Source: Micromonospora luteifusca
GTDB lineage: Bacteria; Actinomycetota; Actinomycetes; Mycobacteriales; Micromonosporaceae
Assembly (NCBI RefSeq): GCF_016907275.1
Contig: NZ_JAFBBP010000001.1
Span: 4,330,001 to 4,394,000, forward strand
Direction: 5' to 3'
Length of the DNA stretch: 64,000 bases
Shown one piece after another: positions 55,426-62,832 of this stretch (the stretch's first letter is position 1; each line of letters opens with the position of its first letter). Made by a program: the position numbers and the translations under genes. Below the pieces are notes generated by a model. That model ran no database searches, had not been told where the DNA came from, and saw only the letters and a list, made by a program, of their open reading frames with translations.

Positions 55426-56331
55426 CAACGCGCTGAGTCTAGAGCGTCTTGCTTTTACGGTGTTGAGCCCGGCCTCCTTGAGGATGGTCGAGATCGTGCC
55501 GTGACTCAGCCTGCATCCCCCGCCCGGCAGGTTGCGGAGGATGGCCGACAACCGCTTCGGTCCGACATCGGGATTCGCCAACGCCCCTGCGATCACCGCG
55601 TCGCGATGAGCCCTCGAACGCCAGCGGCGGTCCGGACGCGTTGTCAGCACGCCTTCCTGCTCCAGTCTTCGTCGGACTTTGTGCAGGTAAGCCGGCTGAC
55701 AGCCCAGGTGCCGTGCCGCCTTCAGGGTCGTCATCTGCTGCGCGTCGATCCGACCGAACAGGTCGACGAGTTCCTCCCGCGTCACCGGTCGGCGATCGGA
55801 GCCGGCTGTTTCTTGCGAGCCGCCGCTGGCCGCTGTTCGCGTTGGAATGCTGAGATCGCGACCCCGGTTCCGCCGGCCAGCGTAGGTCGAGGTCTGGCTG
55901 TGGCAGTTGGGGCAGAGGAGCCGCAGATTCGGTGGCCGGTTGTCGAGAAAGTCCCCGTTGATATGGTCGACGTGCAGGATGAGTGACGTGCCTCGCCAGA
56001 CCGGTCCGATCCCGCAACCCTCGCACTCGTCCGGCACGCCGAGTGTGGCCAGAGCCCACTTCAATCGCACGCCGGGCGTCCGGCGCGACCCTTCGGGTAG
56101 CTCAACCAGAAGCTGTGCAGAGGTGGTGCGCCGTTCGCCTCGGCGGCCTTTGTTGTGCGCCTGCCTCGTGAAGTGCGACGTGTCGATGTTGAAGCGTTTG
56201 AGCTGCCGACTGATGTGCGCGTGCGAGCCACCGCTGACTCGAACGCCGAGCAGCCGCATCACCTCGGTGATGTTGCGCGCGGCGGCGGCAGCGGCGGCCA
56301 ACGCTTCGGGTGTGTACTTGTATCGAACCAC
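55411..56331 (-). CDS. HNH endonuclease
   Basis: 306 residues from GTG 56331. Two-Cys zinc pair and HNH core: CEGCGIG (about 102), SLILHVDHINGDFLDNRP, NLRLLCPNCHSQTSTYAGR. Helix-turn-helix-like repeats lie on both sides (EVMRLLGVRVSGGSHAHISR near the start; AARHLGCQPAYLHKVRRRLE after the core), suiting a site-specific nuclease. The last five codons and TAA stop lie within the tRNA-Leu 5' end. TACGTT 6 bases before the GTG suggests a leaderless transcript. Could be a solitary homing-type nuclease or a defence gene. Confidence 0.85.
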   Translation of the reverse strand: MVRYKYTPEALAAAAAAARNITEVMRLLGVRVSGGSHAHISRQLKRFNIDTSHFTRQAHNKGRRGERRTTSAQLLVELPEGSRRTPGVRLKWALATLGVPDECEGCGIGPVWRGTSLILHVDHINGDFLDNRPPNLRLLCPNCHSQTSTYAGRRNRGRDLSIPTRTAASGGSQETAGSDRRPVTREELVDLFGRIDAQQMTTLKAARHLGCQPAYLHKVRRRLEQEGVLTTRPDRRWRSRAHRDAVIAGALANPDVGPKRLSAILRNLPGGGCRLSHGTISTILKEAGLNTVKARRSRLSALAGVA

Positions 56332-56337
56332 TGACGG

Positions 56338-56343
56338 AACGTA
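56338..56343 (-). promoter_or_regulatory. -10 box for a leaderless HNH transcript
   Basis: Reads TACGTT on the minus strand, 6 bases before GTG 56331. Confidence 0.45.
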
Positions 56344-56361
56344 GCGGCCCGGTACGACAGG

Positions 56362-56838
56362 TCAGTCCAGGTCGAGGTCGCGGCGGAGCTTGGCGACGTG
56401 CCCGGTGGCCTTGACGTTGTAGAGCGCTCGCTCGATCTTGCCGTCGGTGTCGATCACGAACGTCGAGCGGATCACGCCGGTCACGGTCTTGCCGTACAGC
56501 TGCTTCTCGCCGTACGCGCCGTAGGCGGTCAGCACGGCCTTGTCCGGGTCGGACACCAGCGGGAAGGTGATCGCGTCGCGCTCGCGGAACTTCGCCAGCT
56601 TCTCCGGCTTGTCCGGGGAGATGCCGACGACCTCGTAGCCGGCGGCCTGGAGCGAGGCGAGCGAGTCGCGGAAGTCGCAGGCCTGCTTGGTGCAGCCGGG
56701 GGTCATCGCGGCCGGGTAGGCGTACAGGACCACCTTGCGGCCTCGCAGGTCGGCGAGGGTGAGCTGGTCGCCGGTGTCGGTGGTGAGGGTGAACTCGGGC
56801 GCGGGGTCACCGGGGGAGAGACGGTCGGGCGCGGTCAT
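56362..56838 (-). CDS. bcp: Thioredoxin-dependent peroxiredoxin (Bcp type)
   Basis: 158 residues from ATG 56838. Thioredoxin fold that reduces peroxides: PGDPAPEFTLTTDTGDQLTL, then the active site YPAAMTPGCTKQACDFRDS with the peroxidatic Cys and the resolving Cys five residues later. PAAMTPGC differs from the usual P-K-A/D-T-P-G-C at the Lys and Asp positions. TATCGT 6 bases before the ATG supports this start and a leaderless transcript. Divergent from the metal transporter operon across a palindrome. Confidence 0.92.
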   Translation of the reverse strand: MTAPDRLSPGDPAPEFTLTTDTGDQLTLADLRGRKVVLYAYPAAMTPGCTKQACDFRDSLASLQAAGYEVVGISPDKPEKLAKFRERDAITFPLVSDPDKAVLTAYGAYGEKQLYGKTVTGVIRSTFVIDTDGKIERALYNVKATGHVAKLRRDLDLD

Positions 56839-56844
56839 GGCCCG

Positions 56845-56850
56845 ACGATA
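56845..56850 (-). promoter_or_regulatory. -10 box for a leaderless bcp transcript
   Basis: Reads TATCGT on the minus strand, 6 bases before ATG 56838. Confidence 0.5.
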
Positions 56851-56933
56851 CCGCTGGGCCGACGGATGCCGTCGCTGGCGACACCCAGGGGTGTCGCACC
56901 CGTCATCGGCCGGAAGGGTGATCATCACCTCGC

Positions 56934-56958
56934 GTTGTTGCCAGAGTCTGGCAACAAC
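56934..56958. promoter_or_regulatory. Nur-like palindromic operator of the metal transporter
   Basis: GTTGTTGCCAGA, one central G, TCTGGCAACAAC: a perfect 25-base palindrome. Its inner part, TTGCCA-N5-TGGCAA, has the 6-5-6 layout of the Fur-family nickel regulator Nur box in Streptomyces (TTGCAA-N5-TTGCAA). It lies about 100 bases before cbiM and 95 bases before the divergent bcp start. Confidence 0.6.
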
Positions 56959-57037
56959 GAGACTTGGGAAATAAGCTGACGCACGCTGGCCCGGTCGGGC
57001 CCGCTGACGTGTGGGAGGTCGCGTGGAGACACTGGCG

Positions 57038-57739
57038 ATGCACATCTCGAACGGGATCATCGACGGTCCCGTCGCGGCGATTTTCGCCGCGCTCGCTCTT
57101 GCCGCGCTCACCGCCTGCGTTATGCGTGGCCGGCGCGACCTGGACGACCGGCTGGCTCCGATGGCGGGCCTGGTGGCCGCGTTCATCTTCGCCGTCCAGA
57201 TGCTCAACTTCCCGATCTTCACGGCCGGCGTGAGCGGCCACCTGCTTGGTGGCGCGCTCGCCGCCATGCTGGTCGGCCCGTGGGTCGGCGCGCTCTGCGT
57301 GGCCGTGGTCCTGGTCGTGCAGGCACTGATCTTCGGTGACGGCGGCGTGGCGATGCTCGGCCTCAACATCACGAACATGGCGCTGATCGGCACCGCCGCG
57401 GCGTACGTGTTGATCGCGGTGCTGCTGCGGGTGCTGCCCCGCACGCCCGCCGGTCTGGCGGTGACCGCGTTCGTCGCCGCGATGCTCAGCGTGGTGGTCG
57501 CGTCGCAGGGCTTCGTCCTGGAGTACTGGCTGGGCGGCACCACCGACCTGGGCAACAACCTGACCGGCCTGGCCGGCACGATGGCCGGCGTCCACCTGTT
57601 GATCGGCATCGGCGAGGGCCTGATCACCGCGACCACCGTGCTCACCGTCGCGAAGGTGCGACCCGACCTGGTGTACGCGCTGCGCTCACTGCGCGCGCCC
57701 GCCGCCCCCGCTGTCCCGGTCGCCGGAGGTGTTCGATGA
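57038..57739 (+). CDS. cbiM: Nickel/cobalt ECF transporter substrate-binding subunit
   Basis: 233 residues with about 7 helices. CbiM/NikM binds Ni2+ or Co2+. ATG 57038 is chosen because the free N-terminal Met-His (here MHISNGIIDGP) is itself a metal ligand in this family; GTG 57023, five codons earlier, has a stronger RBS but would bury these residues. GGAGA at 57025 serves 57038. Another ligand His is in VSGHLLGGALAAM. The stop overlaps the next gene as ATGA. Confidence 0.9.
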   Translation: MHISNGIIDGPVAAIFAALALAALTACVMRGRRDLDDRLAPMAGLVAAFIFAVQMLNFPIFTAGVSGHLLGGALAAMLVGPWVGALCVAVVLVVQALIFGDGGVAMLGLNITNMALIGTAAAYVLIAVLLRVLPRTPAGLAVTAFVAAMLSVVVASQGFVLEYWLGGTTDLGNNLTGLAGTMAGVHLLIGIGEGLITATTVLTVAKVRPDLVYALRSLRAPAAPAVPVAGGVR

Positions 57740-58164
57740 GGAATCGCTCGTGGGCCTTCCTGGCCGGTGGCCTGCTGGTCGCCCTCCTGCTCGCCGGTGT
57801 GGTGAGCAACTACGCCTCGTCCCACCCGGACGGGCTGGACTCGTCCCTGCTCAAGGGCTGCACGGTCGACGCCGACGACAACATCGTCGGCGGCAGTTGC
57901 CCGGCCCAGCAGGCACGGGACCACGAGTTCGCCGACAGCCCGCTCGCCGACTACGGCGTGCGGGGCGTGCGGAACAGCTTCGTCTCCACCGGCCTCTCCG
58001 GGGTGCTCGGAGTGTTGGTGACCTTCGCGATCGGCGCCGGCGGCTTCTGGCTGCTGCGCCGCAGGGGCACCACGCCCACCGATGGCGACGCGACGACGTC
58101 CCCCGAGGGCGCGACGCCCGCCGAGGACGACGCCGCGACGTCCCGCGCCGGCACAGCCGGCTGA
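57736..58164 (+). CDS. PDGLE-domain CbiN/NikN-like subunit
   Basis: 142 residues. Two membrane spans (about 5-25 and 88-108) flank an outside loop with SSHPDGLDSSLLKG, the PDGL(E) mark, and a further segment ending SPLADYGVRG. Such proteins help load the metal into CbiM. The last 30 residues are a Thr/Asp/Ala-rich tail. Overlaps cbiM by ATGA. Confidence 0.88.
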   Translation: MRNRSWAFLAGGLLVALLLAGVVSNYASSHPDGLDSSLLKGCTVDADDNIVGGSCPAQQARDHEFADSPLADYGVRGVRNSFVSTGLSGVLGVLVTFAIGAGGFWLLRRRGTTPTDGDATTSPEGATPAEDDAATSRAGTAG

Positions 58165-58180
58165 GCAGGGGGTACGCGTA

Positions 58181-58951
58181 ATGGGTGCCGGTCACGGGCA
58201 CGTGCTGTACCGCGAGTCGGAATCTCCGGTGCACCGGCTCCCGCCCGAGGTGAAGATCGTGGCGATGGTGGTCTTCACCATCGCCGTGGTGGCCACCCCA
58301 CGGACGGCGTTCTGGGCTTTCGGCGCGTACGCCGTGCTGGTGGCGGTGGTGGCGGCGCTGGCACGGGTGGGGCCGCGGTGGTTGCTCAGCCGGGCGTTGA
58401 TCGAGTTGCCGTTCGTGCTGTTCGCCGTCGCGCTGCCGTTCCTCGGCACCGGCGACCGGGTCGACGTGTTGGGCCTGCGGCTGTCCGAGGACGGGTTGCA
58501 CGGCGCGTGGAACATCCTGGCCAAGGGCACCCTGGGCGTGCTCGCCTCGCTGCTGCTCGCCGCGACCACCACCACCCGGGACCTGATCGTGGGGTTGGAC
58601 CGGTTGCACTGCCCGCAGGTGCTCACCCAGATCGCCACGTTCATGCTGCGCTACCTCGACGTGCTGGTCGGCGAGGCGCGCAGGATGCGGGTGGCCCGGA
58701 TTTCCCGGGGTGACGACCCGCGCTTCCTGTGGCAACTGCGCGGCTTCGCCGCCGGGGTCGGGGCGTTGTTCCTGCGTGCCTTCGAGCGTGGTGAGCGGGT
58801 CTATCTGGCGATGCTGTCGCGGGGTTACACCGGGCGGATGCCCGCCGTGTGGCAGGGCGACGGTGCGGCGAGCGCCGGTCAGTGGCTGGTCGCGGCGACC
58901 GTGCCGGTGTTGGCCGCCTCCATCGCCGCCACGGCTCTCGTGCTGACATGA
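58181..58951 (+). CDS. cbiQ: ECF transporter transmembrane subunit CbiQ
   Basis: 256 residues from ATG 58181, AGGGGG upstream. About five helices, and the two Ala-Arg-Gly-type coupling motifs that meet the ATPase are represented by EARRMRVARISRGD and AMLSRGYTGRMP. It links the metal-binding subunit to the ATPase. Overlaps the next gene as ATGA. Confidence 0.9.
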   Translation: MGAGHGHVLYRESESPVHRLPPEVKIVAMVVFTIAVVATPRTAFWAFGAYAVLVAVVAALARVGPRWLLSRALIELPFVLFAVALPFLGTGDRVDVLGLRLSEDGLHGAWNILAKGTLGVLASLLLAATTTTRDLIVGLDRLHCPQVLTQIATFMLRYLDVLVGEARRMRVARISRGDDPRFLWQLRGFAAGVGALFLRAFERGERVYLAMLSRGYTGRMPAVWQGDGAASAGQWLVAATVPVLAASIAATALVLT

Positions 58952-59709
58952 TCGGTGTCGTGCAGACCGCTGTCTCCCTGGACGTTCGTGGCGTCCGGTA
59001 CGCGTATCCGGACGGGCACGTGGCCCTGCACGGGGTGGACCTGAACGTGCCGCGCGGTGAGCGGGTCGCGTTGCTCGGGCCCAACGGTGCCGGCAAGACC
59101 ACACTGGTGTTGCACCTCAACGGCATCCTCACCCCGACCGAGGGCAGCGTGAGTGTCGGCGGGCTGACGGTCACACCGGACCGGGCGACCTTGGCCGAGG
59201 TGCGCCGCCGGGTGGGCATCGTCTTCCAGGACCCGGACGACCAGTTGTTCCTGCCCACGGTGGCGGAGGACGTGGCGTTCGGGCCGGCGAACCTGGGTCT
59301 GCGCGGGGCGGAGTTGGCCGCCCGGGTGGACGAGGCGCTCGCCGCGGTGGGGATGGGTGAGCACCGGGACCGGGCACCGCAGCACCTCTCGTTCGGGCAG
59401 CGCCGCCGGGTGGCGGTGGCCACCGTGCTCGCCATGCACCCGGAGATCCTGGTGCTCGACGAGCCGTCGTCGAATCTGGACCCGGCGGCCCGCCGCGAGC
59501 TGGCCGAGATCCTGCGTGACCTGCCGGTGACCCTGCTGATGGTCACGCACGACCTGCCGTACGCGGCGGAGCTGTGCGAACGCTCGGTGATCCTCGACAG
59601 CGGCCGGATCGTCGCCGACGCCCCCACCCTCGACCTGCTACGCAACGCCCCCCTGCTAAACCAACACCGCCTGGAACTCCCCTACGGCTTCACCCCACCC
59701 CAGTCCTAA
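58948..59709 (+). CDS. cbiO: ECF transporter ATPase CbiO
   Basis: 253 residues. Walker A LLGPNGAGKTTLVLHL, Q-loop IVFQDPDDQLFLPTVAEDVA, signature LSFGQRRRVAVA (LSFGQ is usual for this subfamily), Walker B ILVLDEPSSNLDP and switch His VTHDLPYAA. It powers nickel/cobalt uptake with CbiM and CbiQ. Last gene of the four-gene operon; converges on the next gene. Confidence 0.93.
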   Translation: MIGVVQTAVSLDVRGVRYAYPDGHVALHGVDLNVPRGERVALLGPNGAGKTTLVLHLNGILTPTEGSVSVGGLTVTPDRATLAEVRRRVGIVFQDPDDQLFLPTVAEDVAFGPANLGLRGAELAARVDEALAAVGMGEHRDRAPQHLSFGQRRRVAVATVLAMHPEILVLDEPSSNLDPAARRELAEILRDLPVTLLMVTHDLPYAAELCERSVILDSGRIVADAPTLDLLRNAPLLNQHRLELPYGFTPPQS

Positions 59710-59730
59710 GCCGAGCGAGGAGTGGGTGGG

Positions 59731-60807
59731 TTAGGGGCGGGTTGGGGTTGGGGTCTTGGCGGTCGCGTGTAGGCGGAGGACCCCTGCGGCCGTTGCGCCG
59801 GCGCCGGTGATCAGCGCTGCCGCCACCATGACCCGGGCGACCTCGGGTGACCACGGCACCGGAGCGATGGACCTGGCGAACACGGCGGCGTTCGCCGCGC
59901 CGGCGAAGAGCGCCAGACAGGCCCCGGCCAGCGCCACCGCGAAGTCGGCGCCCGGGCGGCGGGCCAGCGCGTACCACCCGGCGGCGATCGCGCCGAGGCC
60001 GGTGAGCAGCGACCAGATCTGCCCGGACAGCAGCCCGAGCACCACCCCGCCCAACCCCAGGGCGCCCGCGTCCAGCTCCCGCCCCACCGGGTACACGACA
60101 GCCAGCACGCCGCCGACGACCAGCAACGCGCCCACCGCGGACAACGCGCGGGCGCCAGCCGGGGCGGCGGCGGCGACCAGGCCGAGCGCGCCCATCGCGA
60201 GCAGCCCCACGATGGTCACCGCCCACCAGGTGTACGCGTCCGGCGGCGGCACCCAGTCCAGCGTGCCCTTGATCAGCACCGGGTCGGCGCCGTCGCGCAG
60301 TGGGACCGCCCAGTCCCGGACCCGGTGCTCACGGTCCGGCGCGGCGCGTACCTCGGCGGGTGGAGCCGACTCCTGCCACAGCGCGCGCTGGTCGTGCCAG
60401 CGCACCGTGGGCCCGTCGGCGACCCGCCGCCAGGACGGCGGTGCGGCCGGGTCGGCCTCGGCCGGGAGCGCGGTGTCCCCGGAGATGGTGCGGTTCAGGT
60501 AGGTGGCGGGGGAGCGGCTGTTCTCGAAGACCCCGTCCGGGCCGACCCGCAGGTACGGTTCGCCGGAGTAGCCGATGACCTCGATGGTGCGGCCGGTGCT
60601 GTTGCTCAACTCGAGCCGGGCGCCCGCCTCGACGACGCGTACCTCCAACCCGGGCCGCGCTGGCGCGACCGCGGTGGTCCGGGTGCGGTAGTCGGTGCCG
60701 TCCGGTGCGTCCGCGCCGTGCGCGGCGGCCGGCGCCGCGGTGCCCAGGGTGACCACGCAGGCGGCTGCGGCGACCAGGCCAGCGCGGGCCAGCAGGGTAC
60801 GGATCAC
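59731..60807 (-). CDS. Exported multi-pass membrane protein of the thiol/copper module
   Basis: 358 residues; function unknown. Signal peptide 1-31 (ending APAAAHG). An outside domain (about 32-165) with LELSNSTGRTIEVIGYSGEPY and VFENSRSPATYLNRT. Then about seven hydrophobic helices (from TWWAVTIVGLLAMGALGLVAAA on). GTG 60807 overlaps the DsbA-like stop as GTGA. The domain order recurs next to DsbA/CopCD genes in actinobacteria, from memory. Perhaps a partner in metal or thiol handling. Confidence 0.6.
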   Translation of the reverse strand: MIRTLLARAGLVAAAACVVTLGTAAPAAAHGADAPDGTDYRTRTTAVAPARPGLEVRVVEAGARLELSNSTGRTIEVIGYSGEPYLRVGPDGVFENSRSPATYLNRTISGDTALPAEADPAAPPSWRRVADGPTVRWHDQRALWQESAPPAEVRAAPDREHRVRDWAVPLRDGADPVLIKGTLDWVPPPDAYTWWAVTIVGLLAMGALGLVAAAAPAGARALSAVGALLVVGGVLAVVYPVGRELDAGALGLGGVVLGLLSGQIWSLLTGLGAIAAGWYALARRPGADFAVALAGACLALFAGAANAAVFARSIAPVPWSPEVARVMVAAALITGAGATAAGVLRLHATAKTPTPTRP

Positions 60808-61520
60808 TTGCCGGCCGCCGCCACGGCCGCGGTGAGAGCTTCCGGGGTGGGGTTGGCGAGCGGCTGACCGTTGACCATGACGGTCGGCGTGCCGGTGACG
60901 TTGCTCCGGCTGGCTTCGTCGGTGACGTGTTCGGTCCACGTCCGGTAGGTGTGGTCGTTGACGCAGCTGCCGAACGAGCCCCGATCGAGGCCCACACCGG
61001 TGCCGATGTCGATCAGTTCGCCGTCGGTGAGCCCGGCGCTGCCCTCCGGCGGCTGCTTGTCGAAGAGTGCTTTCGCGTACTCGCGGAACTTGCCTCCCGC
61101 TGCGGCGCAGCCGGAAGCGGCCGAGGAACGGGTGGAGTATTCGGTGGTGGAGAAACGGTTGAGGTACGCGACCGGGTGGTAGACCACCTTCGCCTTGTTC
61201 TCGGCCACCAACTGTTCGAGTGTCGACCCGGTGCTTCCCTCGAACTGCTTGCAGACCGGGCAGAGGAAGTCTTCGTAGACGTCGACGGTGACCGGCCCGC
61301 CACCGGTGACGATGCCGGTGCCGGCCGCGTTGGCGCCGGGCGGGGTGGTGAAGTCGTCGGAGCGCTGGTTGGACCAGACGGCCCAGCCGACGACACCGGC
61401 GATGACCAGGACGACGACCGCGGCGGCGGAGACCCAGATCGTGCGTCGGCGCCGCCGCTCGCGGGCGAGCTGCTCACGGACCACCCGGGCGGCGTCCCGC
61501 TGACCCTTGCGACTACTCAT
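60804..61520 (-). CDS. DsbA-family thiol-disulfide oxidoreductase, membrane-anchored
   Basis: 238 residues. Basic N-terminus, one span at about 28-49 (WVSAAAVVVLVIAGVVGWAV), then a thioredoxin fold with active site YEDFLCPVCKQFEG and cis-Pro loop NVTGTPTVMVNG. It would make or reshuffle disulfides outside the membrane. Overlaps the MauE-like gene by 8 bases and the next gene by GTGA. Confidence 0.88.
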   Translation of the reverse strand: MSSRKGQRDAARVVREQLARERRRRRTIWVSAAAVVVLVIAGVVGWAVWSNQRSDDFTTPPGANAAGTGIVTGGGPVTVDVYEDFLCPVCKQFEGSTGSTLEQLVAENKAKVVYHPVAYLNRFSTTEYSTRSSAASGCAAAGGKFREYAKALFDKQPPEGSAGLTDGELIDIGTGVGLDRGSFGSCVNDHTYRTWTEHVTDEASRSNVTGTPTVMVNGQPLANPTPEALTAAVAAAGK

Positions 61521-62037
61521 CCTCGTCCTCCACAGCGGGTTCGCCGGACAACCATCCGTCCACCGATACCGGCGTACGCGGCCAGATCAGTAGAAATCCG
61601 GCCAGTACCAAGAATCCCAGGTCCCGCAGGATCTCCGGGAGGTAACTGGGGGCCTGCCCCTCGGCCAACTGCCCGCCGCTGCCGAAGCAGCCGCAGTCGA
61701 TGGCCAGCCCTCGCGCCCACGCCGAGGTGATCCCCGCGATGAAGACCACCAGCAGCGCGGCCGACACCCCGGCCACCAGCCGGGTGGCCAGCCCGAGCAA
61801 CAGCAGCACGCCCAGCGCCAGCTCGACGAAGGGCAGGGCTGCGCCGACCACCGTCGCCACGTCGTACGGCAGCACCTGGTACGCGTTGACGGCCCGCCCG
61901 GAGGCGGCGAGGTCGCCGACCTTCGACGCGCCGGCGACGAGCCAGACGGCGGCGAGACCGAGCCGGGCCGCGGTGCCGAGCCAGGGCCGGATGACGGGCC
62001 AACGGCCGACCCGGGTGGGAGGTGCAGTCACGCTCAT
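61513..62037 (-). CDS. MauE/DoxX-type redox membrane protein
   Basis: 174 residues, four or five helices. Seen: ARLGLAAVWLVAGASKVGDL, VNAYQVLPYDVATVVG, and the cysteine pair AIDCGCFG facing outside, the mark of MauE-like proteins. It probably passes electrons to or from the DsbA-like protein. Overlaps that gene by 8 bases. Confidence 0.85.
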   Translation of the reverse strand: MSVTAPPTRVGRWPVIRPWLGTAARLGLAAVWLVAGASKVGDLAASGRAVNAYQVLPYDVATVVGAALPFVELALGVLLLLGLATRLVAGVSAALLVVFIAGITSAWARGLAIDCGCFGSGGQLAEGQAPSYLPEILRDLGFLVLAGFLLIWPRTPVSVDGWLSGEPAVEDEDE

Positions 62038-62069
62038 TTGTCGTCCCGTCTCCGCCGGAAGTTCCGCGC

Positions 62070-62660
62070 TCAGCCGGTCAGGGCGTCGCCGACCGCCTCG
62101 ACCAGCTCGTCACGGGCCCGAGCGACCCGGGAACGGATGGTGCCCACCGGCACACCTTCGACGGCGGCGGCCTCGGCGTACGACAGGCCGAGCAGTTGGG
62201 TGAGCACGAACGCGGCACGCCGCTCGGCGCTGAGCCTGCGGACCAGGTCCGCGGCACCGAACTGGCCGGCCGGGTCGGGGTGTGGGCGGTCGGTGTACGC
62301 GTTCGCCGCCAGGCGCTCGTCGAGCCTGCGGCGGCGGATCACCGTGCGCAGGTGGTCCGCGCAGGCCCGCCGGGCGATGCCGAGCAGCCAGGTGCGGGCG
62401 CTCGATCGACCCTCGAACGCGGGCAGGGCCCGAAACGCCCGCAGGTACGTTTCCTGGGTCAGGTCGTCGGCGCTGTCCGGGTCGACCAGGGCGGCGGCGA
62501 ACCGCCAGACCTCGACCTGGGTCAGCCGGACGAACGCCGCCTGGGCGGTCGGGTCGCCGTCTCGCGCGGTCAGCGCCCACTCGGTTGCCGGGTCCCGGGC
62601 GGCAGCACCGGCCGGCTCCGCCGGACCGGCGGCACCGGTGTCACGCGGGACAGGGATCAC
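62070..62660 (-). CDS. ECF sigma factor (SigC-like)
   Basis: 196 residues from GTG 62660. Region 2: AALVDPDSADDLTQETYLRA then FRALPAFEGRSSARTWLLGI; region 4: LLGLSYAEAAAVEGVPVGTI and RSRVARARDELVEAV. No anti-sigma gene is next to it. It begins the minus-strand run of redox genes and faces the CopC-CopD gene, so it may control both. SigC of Mycobacterium is tied to copper, which fits. Confidence 0.88.
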   Translation of the reverse strand: MIPVPRDTGAAGPAEPAGAAARDPATEWALTARDGDPTAQAAFVRLTQVEVWRFAAALVDPDSADDLTQETYLRAFRALPAFEGRSSARTWLLGIARRACADHLRTVIRRRRLDERLAANAYTDRPHPDPAGQFGAADLVRRLSAERRAAFVLTQLLGLSYAEAAAVEGVPVGTIRSRVARARDELVEAVGDALTG

Positions 62661-62832
62661 GACAAGCCAGGTTACGCGGCGTCCGGCGGGGCGTCCGGGT
62701 CCTTCGGCCCTTGGATGGTCTGCGACACGTCGGGAACTTTCCGCCGCCACGCATCGACTACCAGATCATGACGTGCGACCACGAGCGCGATGACCGGTCT
62801 CGGGTCGCCGAAAGCCACATGGGTGGGCGACC

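Noticed and set aside
57023..57739. CbiM start at GTG 57023
   Set aside because: It has a good RBS, but the family needs a free N-terminal Met-His, which only ATG 57038 gives.
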